Made by a program: the position numbers and the translations under genes. The notes under the pieces were generated by a model. That model did no database searches. It saw nothing but the letters and a program-made list of their open reading frames with translations, and was not told the DNA's origin. Below, piece by piece: positions 38,009 to 47,832 of a stretch of DNA of 64,000 nucleotides. Every line of letters begins with the position of its first letter. Positions within the stretch are counted from its first letter, which is position 1. Source of the DNA: Pedobacter sp. Leaf170 (GTDB lineage Bacteria > Bacteroidota > Bacteroidia > Sphingobacteriales > Sphingobacteriaceae); assembly GCF_920984665.1 (NCBI RefSeq), contig NZ_CAKLBP010000001.1, positions 648,858 to 712,857 on the forward strand. Direction: 5' to 3'.

Positions 38009-39457
38009 TTAATTATCTGTCATTAATCTGTTGTACAATAATTCGGTTTGTGAAATAGGGAATATGTACCTTCTATCGCTTGATGGCACCGATGAAACAG
38101 TTCCTTTACCTGGCAAATCCAACCCTAACCTTAATAAATCGGGGCTTCTTAAGCCTTCGCCCAGAAATTCGATGTTACGCTCTTTTAAAAAAGCATCGTA
38201 CAAAGCTTGCGGCGTAGCAAAATTTGCTGCTGTAAAAGTTGTTGTTGCATCAGACCTTTGTCTAACAGCATTTAATAAACTTATTGCTCTCGCATCAACA
38301 CTATTTGTACTGCGTGCTAAAGCTTCGCCCAAGCTTAACAGTACTTCCGCATAGCGGATAACAGGTACATAATCGCTATATGGTGAGCTTGTAAATTTAC
38401 TCATTAATTGACTTGGCACGTTTGCTACAGTTGCAGAGGTTACCAATGCCCTTCTCGCATCTATCGATTTCCAACCTGCATCAGCTACAATTCCAGCATC
38501 ATTTAATTTATATTCTCTAACAGAAAAGAAATAAGAACCTAGAGCGGTTTGGCCACCTACGATATCGGCGCCAACTACCATTGGCGATGATAATATTGAT
38601 TCTGTTGTAGTATAAGGCGTTTTATACACGTTTGCCACATTTGCCTGCAAGGCATTAGCTACTCCGGTGGTTGCAGTAAAAGGTGCGGTAGCACTTACAA
38701 TTTTGTTTGCCTCGGTAATTACATCAGCATAACGCTGCATGCTTAAGTACACTCGGGTTTTAAATGCAATTGCTGTATTTCTATGTCCGCGAACAGTATT
38801 ATCATAAGCTGTGGTATAAGTTAATGGTAACCCGCTTTCGGCTTCATTTAAATCTGTAATAATCTGCGTATAAACTTGTGCTACGGTACTTCTTGCCAAA
38901 TCGAAATCGCCTGCTCCGGAGTTCCCTTTTAAGCGAAGCGGAACACCAGGCTTACTTCCATTGCCATCCCAATACGGGCGGGCATATAATTGCAATAAGC
39001 TATAATAGGCAATTGCTCTAACCATTTTAGCTTCGGCTATATAGTTTGCCGCAAGCGTTGCACCTACGGTTGCAGAACCGCCAGCAGCCATTCCATCTAA
39101 AAATAAATTACAACGGTTAATTACAGAATATGCAGCGCCCCATAAGCCGGTAACTTCTTGGGCATTGTTAGAAGTTGTAAAATTCCAAACCTGGTAGGCG
39201 GTAACAGCGTTTGTTGTAAGGTTGATGTAATTATCTGCCCTTACCTCGTTATAAACGATGTAACGACCGCCATAAAAATCACCAGCTTTTAATCCAGAAT
39301 ATATGCCCAAAACCTGAGCTTTAATACGATCTGGAGTGCTAAAAGAAGAAGTAAAATCAACAGCATTTAACGATACCGGATTTAAAGCCCCCTCCTTTCT
39401 GCAAGAGGTTGCCATAACAGCAGCCAATGCAAGTGTATATATAATTGATTTTTTCAT
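38009..39457 (-). CDS. SusD/RagB-family nutrient-binding outer-membrane lipoprotein
   Basis: A 482-residue surface lipoprotein with a signal peptide ending in TSC (MKKSIIYTLALAAVMATSC). The SusD/RagB fold shows the N-terminal NPVSLNAVDFTSSFSTPDRIKAQVLGIYSGL-like region (split: VLGIYSGLKAGDFYGG), TPR-like helices including AIAFKTRVYLSMQRY, and the C-terminal family motif FLKERNIEFLGEGLRSPDLLRLG with YIFPISQTELLYN at the end. SusD caps the SusC transporter and binds the incoming glycan or peptide. It lies 10 bp after susC. No glycoside hydrolase or peptidase is adjacent, so the ligand is unknown. Confidence 0.93.
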   Translation of the reverse strand: MKKSIIYTLALAAVMATSCRKEGALNPVSLNAVDFTSSFSTPDRIKAQVLGIYSGLKAGDFYGGRYIVYNEVRADNYINLTTNAVTAYQVWNFTTSNNAQEVTGLWGAAYSVINRCNLFLDGMAAGGSATVGATLAANYIAEAKMVRAIAYYSLLQLYARPYWDGNGSKPGVPLRLKGNSGAGDFDLARSTVAQVYTQIITDLNEAESGLPLTYTTAYDNTVRGHRNTAIAFKTRVYLSMQRYADVITEANKIVSATAPFTATTGVANALQANVANVYKTPYTTTESILSSPMVVGADIVGGQTALGSYFFSVREYKLNDAGIVADAGWKSIDARRALVTSATVANVPSQLMSKFTSSPYSDYVPVIRYAEVLLSLGEALARSTNSVDARAISLLNAVRQRSDATTTFTAANFATPQALYDAFLKERNIEFLGEGLRSPDLLRLGLDLPGKGTVSSVPSSDRRYIFPISQTELLYNRLMTDN

Positions 39458-39467
39458 GTTAATATTC

Positions 39468-42400
39468 TTAAAATTTAAAGTTTAATCCCGCTGTAAATAC
39501 TCGACCGTTCGCCACCGAATTTCGCTCGATACCTTGAGATGCGTTAGCACCACCATTTGATGAAACCTCCGGATCGGTACCATTATATTTAGTTAGAATT
39601 AGTAAATTTTGCCCGCTAACATAAAGCCTGGCGCTTGTTATTTTTAATTTAGCAAGCAAACTATTTGGAAGCGTGTAACCTAGTGAAATATCTCTAAGCT
39701 TAATAAAATCTCCTTTATAGACATTGATATCCAGCGGAACTGCTGAACCATTAGACATATTATCGCCTGCTACAACCCTAGGTACTGATGTTATTTGACC
39801 CGGTGTTGTCCATCTGTTTAAAATGTCTACAGAGTTGTTCCAGAAACGTTGATCCATGATGGACGCCTGAGTACCGTTGTAGATATAAAAACCAGCCTGA
39901 TAAGTAAGTGTTAAACCTAAATCGATATTCTTATACCTGAAACTGTTTGTAAAACCACCAAAAAATTTCGGCTGAGAATTGCCATAGATGGTTTGATCTT
40001 GAGAAGTGATACCTGGTGCAATCGAACCATCTTCATATCTCCACCTGCTTGCTACAGGAGAGCTGTGATCATATAACATTTTTCTGCCATTGGCTGCAAC
40101 AAAAATTCTACGTCCAGTTGCCGGATCTACACCTGCTGTTCTGGCGACATAAATCATCCCCAAAGATGTCCCTACTTTAGAAATACTTGCAGTTTCTAAA
40201 GATGAGGTTGCCGATGTAAACTGATCTATTGTTGGCGTTAGTGATGTGATTAAGTTTTTATTATAAGTGATGTTGAATGATGGTGACCAGCTGAAATCTT
40301 TGGTATTTACAGCTTGTGCATTTACTGTAAACTCAAAACCTTTATTATACATTGAGCCGATGTTTGTTTGCGGCGAATTAGGCAAACCTGCTGATGGCGC
40401 TTGAGGTACGTTATAAATCAATCCATCAATATCGTTGTGATAATAAGCTGTTTCGAAAGTAATTTTATCATTAAGGATACCAAAATTGATACCCACATCA
40501 AGCTTTTTACTGGTTTCCCAACCTATCATTAAGTTACCTGCCTGACTGAAGTTTAAAGTTGGTGCACCGCCAAACAAACCAGCGCTATAGTAAGAATTTG
40601 GCGCATAATTATCTAAGCCATTAAAGTTACCCACCTCACCATAACTACCTCGCAAACGGAAACTGCTGAATATTTTGCCAATTCCACCATTTTTCCAGAA
40701 ATCTTCCTGTGCAATTTCGTAACCTGCACCAACACTGTAAAAGGTTCCGGCTTTTTTATCCGGACCAAAAGCAGAATACTCATCCTGACGAATGGTTGCA
40801 TTTAAGATATATTTCTTTTTAAAATCATAGCTTAAACGTGCAAAGAAAGAAACCAGATAGTTTTCGCCGTAGCTACCAGAGTTTGAAAACTGAGCATAAC
40901 CAGCGGTATAATCATTAAAAGCCTGATCAGATAAACCAGTTCTGGTTGCACCAAAAGCACGACCTACAGTTTTCTGTTGCTCCGTTCCTAATAACAAAGA
41001 GAAAGAGTGCACTTCATTAAACGTTCTATCCGCTTGCGCTGTTGTAGTCCATACCCAACGCTTATTCTGACTATAGCTCAAAGTGGCCGAACCCGCATTC
41101 GCAGGGTTAGCATTATAGCCATCACCATTAAAAGGATTTGCGAAAGAATCGTTGGTTGAATAAAGATAATCGATACCAAAAACACTTCTTAAGTTTATCC
41201 AGGAAACTGGCTTGTATTGAGCATAAGCATTTGATTGAATTCTGTTTAAGTAGTTATATGAACGATCTAAATCAATTTGCACAACCGGGTTGTAGAAACC
41301 CACTTGCGAAACCTTATTATTCATCAAACCCAGGTTGTTTCCCGTTAGGTTGTAACCACCAGAATTTAAGTATGGAGATACGTTTGGTGCATTTACCAAC
41401 GCCACACGACCTAAACCAGCTGTTGAGAAGGCCTGTCCAGACAATGAACCTGAACTGATAACAGCCAAGTTATCTTCATTTGAATATTGAAGTTTCGCAC
41501 CAATACTTAATGATTTACTTATTTTATGATCGATATTAAAAATAGCCCCTAATCGCTTGTAATCATTCTTTACAATAATACCTTGCTGATTAGTGTAGTT
41601 TAGAGACATATAATAATTAGTAGATTCTGAACCACCAGAAACACTTAAGGAGTTACTGTAAGATGTGCCTTGGCGATAAGCATAATCATACCAATTGGTA
41701 TTAATGGGCTGCCCATCGGGACCATTTGTTAAAGCGTAGGCCAGCGTTGCAGCATTATACGTACCGGCATTTCTTAAACCTTCATTTTTTATATCAGTAT
41801 ACTGGAAAGCGTCCATCATATCTGGCAAACGCTGTACGTTGGCAACACCAACCCAACCATCATAAGTTACAATTGCTTTACCTGTTTTACCTTTTTTAGT
41901 GGTGATAACAACAACCCCATTAGCCGCACGACTACCATAAATAGCTGTTGCCGATGCATCTTTCAAAATATCCATTGATTCAATGTCATTTGGATTGATG
42001 CTGGCAAGCGCATTTCCCGCAGCATTTGTACCACTTGCATCACCGGTAAATGTTGCTACACCATCAATTACTATTAAAGGATAAGAACTCAATGAAATAG
42101 AGTTTGTACCGCGAATACGCAACACCGGAGGATTGTTTAACACACCATTTGGAATTGAAACCTGAACACCGGCTGCTTTACCACCTAAAGCCTGATCGAA
42201 ACTTTGAATTGGCTTGTTCGCAATCTGGTCGCCTCTTATAGAAGTTACGGAGCCAACAAGATCTCTTTTTTTCATTGTGCCATAACCGGTAACAACCACG
42301 TCATTTAAAGTTGTATTATCTTCAGTTAATGCTGCATTTACTACACCAGATTTAATGCTTATGGTTTTAGGTTCGTAACCAACAAAGCGAAAAATTAGTG

Positions 42401-42608
42401 AAGTAGTGTTATTTGGTACCGAAATAGAGTACACACCATCTGCCCCGGTTTGGGCGGCTATCCTTACACCCGGAACACTAACTGAAACACCTGGAAGGGG
42501 AAGTCCGTCTGAAATTGAAGTTACCTTACCGGTAATCTTCTTTTGTTGCGCCAAAGCCGATAAGCTAATGAAGGCGAGAAGGAATAAAACGAGTAGTTTT
42601 TCTTTCAT
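39468..42608 (-). CDS. SusC/RagA-family TonB-linked outer-membrane transporter
   Basis: A 1046-residue TonB-dependent transporter. Signal peptide (to about residue 20, ALAQ), CarboxypepD_reg-like domain (KITGKVTSISDGLPLPGVSV, residues about 23-100), plug domain with the SusC signature DILKDASATAIYGSRAANGVVVITTK (split: DILKDASATAIYGSRA, ANGVVVITTKKGK), then a 22-strand barrel to the C-terminal AGLNFKF. Energised by TonB-ExbBD, it imports oligomers bound by the partner SusD. There is no extended anti-sigma-interacting domain at the N-terminus, and no sigma factor nearby. Confidence 0.95.
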   Translation of the reverse strand: MKEKLLVLFLLAFISLSALAQQKKITGKVTSISDGLPLPGVSVSVPGVRIAAQTGADGVYSISVPNNTTSLIFRFVGYEPKTISIKSGVVNAALTEDNTTLNDVVVTGYGTMKKRDLVGSVTSIRGDQIANKPIQSFDQALGGKAAGVQVSIPNGVLNNPPVLRIRGTNSISLSSYPLIVIDGVATFTGDASGTNAAGNALASINPNDIESMDILKDASATAIYGSRAANGVVVITTKKGKTGKAIVTYDGWVGVANVQRLPDMMDAFQYTDIKNEGLRNAGTYNAATLAYALTNGPDGQPINTNWYDYAYRQGTSYSNSLSVSGGSESTNYYMSLNYTNQQGIIVKNDYKRLGAIFNIDHKISKSLSIGAKLQYSNEDNLAVISSGSLSGQAFSTAGLGRVALVNAPNVSPYLNSGGYNLTGNNLGLMNNKVSQVGFYNPVVQIDLDRSYNYLNRIQSNAYAQYKPVSWINLRSVFGIDYLYSTNDSFANPFNGDGYNANPANAGSATLSYSQNKRWVWTTTAQADRTFNEVHSFSLLLGTEQQKTVGRAFGATRTGLSDQAFNDYTAGYAQFSNSGSYGENYLVSFFARLSYDFKKKYILNATIRQDEYSAFGPDKKAGTFYSVGAGYEIAQEDFWKNGGIGKIFSSFRLRGSYGEVGNFNGLDNYAPNSYYSAGLFGGAPTLNFSQAGNLMIGWETSKKLDVGINFGILNDKITFETAYYHNDIDGLIYNVPQAPSAGLPNSPQTNIGSMYNKGFEFTVNAQAVNTKDFSWSPSFNITYNKNLITSLTPTIDQFTSATSSLETASISKVGTSLGMIYVARTAGVDPATGRRIFVAANGRKMLYDHSSPVASRWRYEDGSIAPGITSQDQTIYGNSQPKFFGGFTNSFRYKNIDLGLTLTYQAGFYIYNGTQASIMDQRFWNNSVDILNRWTTPGQITSVPRVVAGDNMSNGSAVPLDINVYKGDFIKLRDISLGYTLPNSLLAKLKITSARLYVSGQNLLILTKYNGTDPEVSSNGGANASQGIERNSVANGRVFTAGLNFKF

Positions 42609-43105
42609 ACTTGTAATTTTAGGTTATTGATTAATTATGTAGAGAAAATTGTATTCATTTTTTACAATATCAACCCTAATATAATCGATCAATAAGCTAA
42701 AAAAGCTTAAAAAACTCCACATTACGCCCTTCTGAAACGATTAAAAAACACAATAAATAAAAAAATACCACAATATTACTTGAAAATACATAATATTTCC
42801 ATGCAAAAAGTGATATTTGGTTAAAAATCAGTTTGTTTTAGGTTTTGATTCCCTAAAAAAACAAAAAATTATGATAAATAAGAAATAAATAATAAGTTTT
42901 TTTGATGATTATTAACTAAATAATGAATTTATAAGATAAAATAAGTTTTTAAACCTAAATATCAATTAAAAAATACCAAAAAAGTGTAATTTATAAGATA
43001 TTTAGACATGATTATGAACTAAAAAAATTATTAATATTAAAAATCATTAAAATTATTTACCTAAATAAGAGTTTTTATTACATTTATGCTTATAAACTGT
43101 AAAAA
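42609..43105. promoter_or_regulatory. AT-rich divergent leader with paired direct repeats
   Basis: No gene is supported in this 497-bp stretch, which is extremely AT-rich. It holds repeats: ATGATTATTAACTAAA (42905-42920) and ATGATTATGAACTAAA (43008-43023), 15/16 identical; AATTTATAAGATA (42926-42938) and an exact copy (42988-43000); and AATAAGTTTTT (42891-42901 and 42940-42950). A regulator binding region for susCD is plausible. No TAnnTTTG promoter is convincing. Confidence 0.45.
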
Positions 43106-43492
43106 ATGACATCAGGAAAGAAGGTAATTAGCATAATTTCTATCGTAGTGATATTAATTTTAGCTGCAATTGGTTATTATAGATATTTTTTTGTGTTTGG
43201 AGAAGGCGTAAAAGCGGGAGAGCTTAATTACGTTGTTAGAAAGGGATATCTGTTTAAAACTTATGAAGGAAAACTCATTCAAAGCGGTATTAAATCCCGA
43301 CAAACCGGAACGCTTCAAAATAACGAATTTGAATTTTCTATTGGTAATAAAGCTATTGCGGAAAAGATGATGGCAAATAGCGGAAAATTCTACGAACTTC
43401 ATTACAAAGAATATAAAAACACTTTACCATGGAGGGGATTTTCAGTTTATGTAGTGGATAGCATTATCTCAGTTAAAGAATTGCCACAATAG
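43106..43492 (+). CDS. Small membrane-anchored protein of unknown function
   Basis: A 128-residue protein with an N-terminal membrane helix (VISIISIVVILILAAIGYYRYFF) and a soluble domain of about 95 residues outside. Visible motifs: GVKAGELNYVVRKGYLFKTYEGKLIQ and LHYKEYKNTLPWRG (the first split: GVKAGELNYVVRKG, YLFKTYEGKL). I recognise it only as a conserved Bacteroidota hypothetical, sometimes carrying the misleading label of a 6-phosphogluconate dehydrogenase; no NAD-binding motif is present. It stands alone. Confidence 0.75.
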   Translation: MTSGKKVISIISIVVILILAAIGYYRYFFVFGEGVKAGELNYVVRKGYLFKTYEGKLIQSGIKSRQTGTLQNNEFEFSIGNKAIAEKMMANSGKFYELHYKEYKNTLPWRGFSVYVVDSIISVKELPQ

Positions 43493-43600
43493 TTGGTTGG
43501 TTAACTGAAACTACTATCAATTGATAGTGTTTTAGTAAAATTAACTTTTTTACCAGTTTAACTCTTTTGCACAACCCATAGACTTTTATAATTAGACATA

Positions 43601-43633
43601 AAAAAATCCGGTGGTTATTCACCATCCGGATTT
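43601..43633. terminator. Hairpin terminator between convergent genes
   Basis: AAATCCGG (43604-43611) pairs with CCGGATTT (43626-43633), with an inner GGT/ACC. The A-run at 43599-43606 makes it best suited to the minus-strand acyl-CoA dehydrogenase gene. Confidence 0.75.
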
Positions 43634-43695
43634 ACTCATAATATATTTGGTTTGTTTTTTTTTACTTTACAGGCCAGCTCGCCTAGCTTTTAAAT

Positions 43696-44847
43696 TTAGC
43701 TTAATATTTCTCTTGCAATCACTATTTTTTGAATTTCTGAAGTCCCCTCGCCTATTGTACACAGTTTGCTATCGCGATAAAACTTCTCTACCGGAAAATC
43801 TTTTGTATAACCATAGCCTCCAAAAATCTGCACAGCTTCTGTTGCAACTTTTACTGCAACTTCAGATGAAAAATATTTAGCCATTGCCGATTCCTTTGTC
43901 ATTGGCAAATGCCTGTTTTTTAAATCAGCCGCCTGGCGAATTAACAATTCAGAGGCCTCGATTTCGGTAGCCATATCGGCCAGTTTGAAGCTTATAGCCT
44001 GAAAACTGGAAATCGGTTGCCCAAATTGCTGACGCTGTTTTGAGTAATTAACCGCAGCATCAAAAGCTCCTTTAGCAATTCCTAATCCTAATGCAGCAAT
44101 TGATATCCTACCGCCATCCAAAACTTTCATTGCTTGCTTAAAACCCTCACCAACATTCCCCAGCAAATTCGCTTTTGGTACACGGCAATTGTCAAAAATC
44201 ATTTCAGTTGTTTCAGAAGCACGCATCCCCAACTTATTTTCCTTTTTGCCTGCAGCAAATCCAGGTGTTCCACGCTCTACAACTAATGCAGAAATTCCTT
44301 TCGAACTTCCCTGATCTCCAGTACGCACCATTACTACTGCAATATCACCACTTTTACCGTGAGTTATCCAATTCTTCGACCCATTAATAATGTAATCATC
44401 ACCATCTTCAACGGCTGTAGTCATCATCCTTAATGCATCCGAACCGGTATTCGCCTCTGTTAAACCCCATGCACCAATCCATTGTGCAGTTGCTAATTTT
44501 GGCAACCATTTCTGTTTTTGTTCTTCATTACCAAAAGCTAGTATATGCCCGGTACAAAGTGAATTGTGTGCCGCAAGCGATAAACCGATTGAACCGCATA
44601 CCCTCGAAACCTCAACAATAACATCAACATATTCCTGATAACCAAAACCTGAGCCTCCATACTCTTCTGGCACTAAAACACCCATTAATCCCATTTCCCC
44701 TAATTGTTTAAACAATTCTACCGGAAAAGTTTGTTCCTCATCCCATTGCATAATATTCGGACGGATGTGTTTTTCGGCAAAATCCCGAACCATCGTCTTA
44801 ACATTTATCTGCGTTTCAGTTTCTGAAAAATTATAGCTTACGCTCAT
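43696..44847 (-). CDS. Acyl-CoA dehydrogenase
   Basis: A 383-residue FAD flavoenzyme of beta-oxidation or branched-chain amino-acid breakdown. I take the start at MSVSYNFSE (44847); a longer start adds 10 odd residues. Motifs: AWGLTEANTGSDALRMMT (FAD/acyl contact), GLGIAKGAFDAAVNYSKQRQQFG, FGGYGYTKDFPVEKFYRD and the C-terminal IGEGTSEIQKIVIAREIL, whose GEGTSE glutamate is the usual catalytic base. Acyl specificity is undecided. It is a single gene with its own terminator. Confidence 0.94.
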   Translation of the reverse strand: MSVSYNFSETETQINVKTMVRDFAEKHIRPNIMQWDEEQTFPVELFKQLGEMGLMGVLVPEEYGGSGFGYQEYVDVIVEVSRVCGSIGLSLAAHNSLCTGHILAFGNEEQKQKWLPKLATAQWIGAWGLTEANTGSDALRMMTTAVEDGDDYIINGSKNWITHGKSGDIAVVMVRTGDQGSSKGISALVVERGTPGFAAGKKENKLGMRASETTEMIFDNCRVPKANLLGNVGEGFKQAMKVLDGGRISIAALGLGIAKGAFDAAVNYSKQRQQFGQPISSFQAISFKLADMATEIEASELLIRQAADLKNRHLPMTKESAMAKYFSSEVAVKVATEAVQIFGGYGYTKDFPVEKFYRDSKLCTIGEGTSEIQKIVIAREILS

Positions 44848-45060
44848 GAATATATATTTTTTAGTTAGATGCGGCAATGATAAACAATTATTTTTGAGTT
44901 ATTTACCATCAAATATTTGCGTAGATGTAGAATGAATTGGTATTTGGTTCAATTATTACATACGCTAATTTTAAACCTTAATAAAGACAGTTTTAAAATT
45001 TTGATTTTTTTTCATAAGATTTTTGAAATGAATCAATTATTGATAAAAATCTATTATCAG

Positions 45061-45953
45061 CTAAAAAACTAAATATGGAGCGATCTTATCGATTACTTGC
45101 GGTGTAAGAATTTGGATTTTTCTTAAATCATCGATATTTGAATAATTACCATGCTGCTTACGATATTGGATGATGGCGTTAATTTGTTTATATGATAAGT
45201 AAGGAGCGCTTTTTAATGCATTAAAATCAGCCGCATTAATATTTATAGTTCTTATTGCATTCGCATTAACCGAAATCTGGTCTTTCACTTCTGCGTATTT
45301 AGCCGAGTCTAAACCATACACCTCCATTAATTGCTCTTTTTTGTAAAAACCACCTAAACGCTCCCGATACTTTAAAATCCGTAATGCAAAAGCTGGCCCT
45401 ATACCTTTTATCTGATCTAATGCTGCTGAGTCTGCCCGATTAATATCTACAACAACCAATGCCTTTTTAACAAATTCCTTTTTTTCATACTGAAAATCCT
45501 TTTTTGGAAAGTCAATCTTTTCAATTTCAACATAAGGTAAAAGCTTTTTATACATCTCAGGCGAAATCGTATACATGCGTTGTAAATCTTCGGCCTTAAA
45601 AAATTTACCGCCTTTGTTTCTATAGTTTACTATAGATTGAGCCTGTTTTGCTGATAAACCTAAGGTTTGCCAATCTTCAGCATCAATTTTATTTGGGTCG
45701 AACTTGAATAACCTATGTGTAATCTTTTCAGATGCATTTTCAATATATTCTTTAGTATAACTAAAGCGTTTTTGATCGCTTATCTCAATCTTCTGTATGG
45801 AGGCAAGCATGTTTTCATTGTCTTTTTCTACCGGAACAAAATATTATAGAAAAGAGGAAAGGTTTTAAGAAGGATGATAATAATGATTAAAAGCAGCAAT
45901 CCATTGAATTCGCTTTTGCTGAAACCGAAATGTTTGTTTAGCCAAATTCTCAT
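45061..45953 (-). pseudogene. Helix-hairpin-helix (ComEA-like) membrane protein gene, apparently frameshifted
   Basis: Two adjacent pieces look like one gene. The first (45953 to 45828) starts MRIWLNKHFGFSKSEFNG and runs into one membrane helix LLLLIIIIILLKTFPLFYNI, ending LFR-stop. The second (open from about 45845, first ATG 45810, to 45061) continues VEKDNENMLASIQKIEISDQ and holds three helix-hairpin-helix units (LGLSAKQAQSIVNYRNKGG, IKGIGPAFALRILKYRERLGG, and APYLSYKQINAIIQYRKQHG). A one-base shift near 45835-45845 joins them. Family members have exactly this anchor plus HhH layout. Without the join, the HhH part has no membrane anchor. A sequencing error is the alternative to a true lesion. 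Confidence 0.65.
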
Positions 45954-45989
45954 TGTGCGATATGACATGTGTATTATAAATATAAATCT

Positions 45990-45997
45990 TATTTTTG
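45990..45997 (+). promoter_or_regulatory. -7 element upstream of the OlsF-like gene
   Basis: TATTTTTG matches TAnnTTTG and lies about 50 bp before ATG 46049. No TTG at proper spacing was found. It supports a start downstream of 45997 rather than one at 45995. Confidence 0.45.
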
Positions 45998-46048
45998 GGA
46001 TTGCAAAGCACTTGGCGTTTCGCAAATCAACAAGCCCATTATTTTTTT

Positions 46049-47800
46049 ATGAAGATTATAACTACCTCAGAATTTGCAAAGGCAACGAAGATTGATAAAT
46101 TGGGTGTACCGGGACTAGCCGGCTTGCTGATGGAAATTATGAAGCTGAACGACATTAACGATGTGTTCTCTCAAAATCAGCATTTTAAAGGTTTAGAGTT
46201 TGTAGATAAAATATTAGAAACAATTGGTGTTTCGATTGATTTTGATGAGGATGAATTAAACAGCATCCCTAAAACCGGACCATTTATAGCTATTGCAAAC
46301 CATCCGTATGGCGGTGTTGAGGGTTTAGCATTGGTAAAACTTTTATGTACCGTTCGCCCGGATGCGAAGGTTATGGTAAACTTTATTTTAAAGAAAATCC
46401 CAAACCTGGATGAATTTTTTGTTGCGGTGAATCCTTTCGAAAATGTACAACATTCATCAAGCATCAGCGGCTTAAAAACAACTTTCGATTTATTAAGAAA
46501 TGGAACGCCAATAGGTATTTTCCCTGCGGGAGAAGTATCGACATTTAAATTAGATGCCCAGCAAGTTACGGATAGAATGTGGCATCCGGTGGTTGGAAAA
46601 CTTATTGCCAAAGCAAAGGTGCCGGTTGTACCAATTTATTTTCACGGCAATAACGGTGTATTCTTTAATATTTTAAGTTTCATACATCCTACGCTACGTA
46701 CCGCTAAATTACCATCCGAATTTTTAAATAAACATGGCAGAACCATCCGAGTTAGGATTGGAAAGGCTATTGGTTTAGATGAAATTTCGAACATGAACAA
46801 AAGCAATAAATTAATGGACTTTTTGCGTGCCCGTACTTATGCCTTAGGTGTGGGTTTAGATACTGAAAAAAAGCTCTTTAATCCTTTAAATTTATTCAAA
46901 ATCAAAAAGAAAGCTGCTGATGTTATTGAGGAAACATCAAGAGTTTTGATTAAAGATGAGGTAGCAACGCTTGAAGATTTTAAAGTTTGGACTGAGAAAA
47001 ACTACGAGGTGTATATTGTACCCACTCTTAAAATTCCGAATGTGCTAAGAGAAATAGGACGTTTAAGGGAAATCACTTTCCGTGAAGTTGGCGAAGGCAC
47101 AAACAAAAAAATAGATTTAGATAATTACGATATTTACTATAACCATTTATTTATTTGGGATAGAGATTTAGAAAATATAGTTGGCGCTTACAGAATTGGT
47201 AAAGGTGATGAGATTTTAGAAAGCATGGGCCGCCGTGGTTTTTATTTATCAGAGCTTTTTAAAATGAAGGATCAGTTTTATCCAATCTTAAGGCAAGGGA
47301 TAGAACTAGGCCGTTCGTGGATTAGAAAAGAATACCAGGGTAAACCATTGCCACTTTTCTTACTTTGGAAAGGGATTTTAAAATATCTGATTGATAATCC
47401 TCAATACAGATATATGTTTGGTCCGGTGAGTATTAGCAATAGCTTTTCTAAATTTAGCAAGGCTTTAATTGTAGATTACATCACAAAAAATCATTTCGAT
47501 TATGAAATGGCCAAATATGTTAAGCCAAGGAATAAATTTAAAGCTGATTTATTGCCAATTTCTACCGATACACTTGTAGATAGCAGTGATTCTTTTAAAG
47601 ATTTAGATAGTATTATTGGAGACATTGAAAACTCTCACATTAAGGTTCCGGTGCTGTTAAGACAATACATGAACCTAAATGCCAAAATTATTTCGTTTAA
47701 CATCGACCCTAAGTTTTCTGATTGCTTAGATGGATTTTTGGTAGTTGATACCCACAACATCCCGGCAGAGATTCTTGAAAAACTTGGTAAAAATCTTTAA
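46049..47800 (+). CDS. olsF: Bifunctional acyltransferase, OlsF-like (lysophospholipid acyltransferase plus GNAT)
   Basis: About 583 residues from MKIITTSEFAKATKID. The N-terminal half is a PlsC-like acyltransferase with the variant active-site motif IAIANHPYGGVEGLAL, then GIFPAGEVSTF and VPIYFHGNNG. The C-terminal half is an OlsB-type acyl-ACP-dependent acetyltransferase-fold domain with REITFREVGEGTNKK, VGAYRIGKGDEIL, ELGRSWIRKEYQGKPLP and FGPVSISNSF. This two-domain order matches OlsF, which makes ornithine lipid from ornithine in Bacteroidota and some Proteobacteria. The upstream frame to 45995 overlaps a promoter box. A strong terminator follows. A general glycerolipid acyltransferase is the alternative. 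Confidence 0.75.
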   Translation: MKIITTSEFAKATKIDKLGVPGLAGLLMEIMKLNDINDVFSQNQHFKGLEFVDKILETIGVSIDFDEDELNSIPKTGPFIAIANHPYGGVEGLALVKLLCTVRPDAKVMVNFILKKIPNLDEFFVAVNPFENVQHSSSISGLKTTFDLLRNGTPIGIFPAGEVSTFKLDAQQVTDRMWHPVVGKLIAKAKVPVVPIYFHGNNGVFFNILSFIHPTLRTAKLPSEFLNKHGRTIRVRIGKAIGLDEISNMNKSNKLMDFLRARTYALGVGLDTEKKLFNPLNLFKIKKKAADVIEETSRVLIKDEVATLEDFKVWTEKNYEVYIVPTLKIPNVLREIGRLREITFREVGEGTNKKIDLDNYDIYYNHLFIWDRDLENIVGAYRIGKGDEILESMGRRGFYLSELFKMKDQFYPILRQGIELGRSWIRKEYQGKPLPLFLLWKGILKYLIDNPQYRYMFGPVSISNSFSKFSKALIVDYITKNHFDYEMAKYVKPRNKFKADLLPISTDTLVDSSDSFKDLDSIIGDIENSHIKVPVLLRQYMNLNAKIISFNIDPKFSDCLDGFLVVDTHNIPAEILEKLGKNL

Positions 47801-47804
47801 TAAA

Positions 47805-47832
47805 AAAACCCGGACATCCATCCGGGTTTTTT
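47805..47832 (+). terminator. Intrinsic terminator of the OlsF-like gene
   Basis: AAAACCCGGA (47805-47814) pairs perfectly with TCCGGGTTTT (47821-47830) over CATCCA, then more T. It is four bases after the stop codon. Confidence 0.9.

Noticed and set aside
39468..42608. SusC/SusD as part of a full polysaccharide utilisation locus
   Set aside because: No glycoside hydrolase, sulfatase, hybrid sensor or sigma/anti-sigma genes are adjacent; neighbours are a small membrane protein and rpsU.
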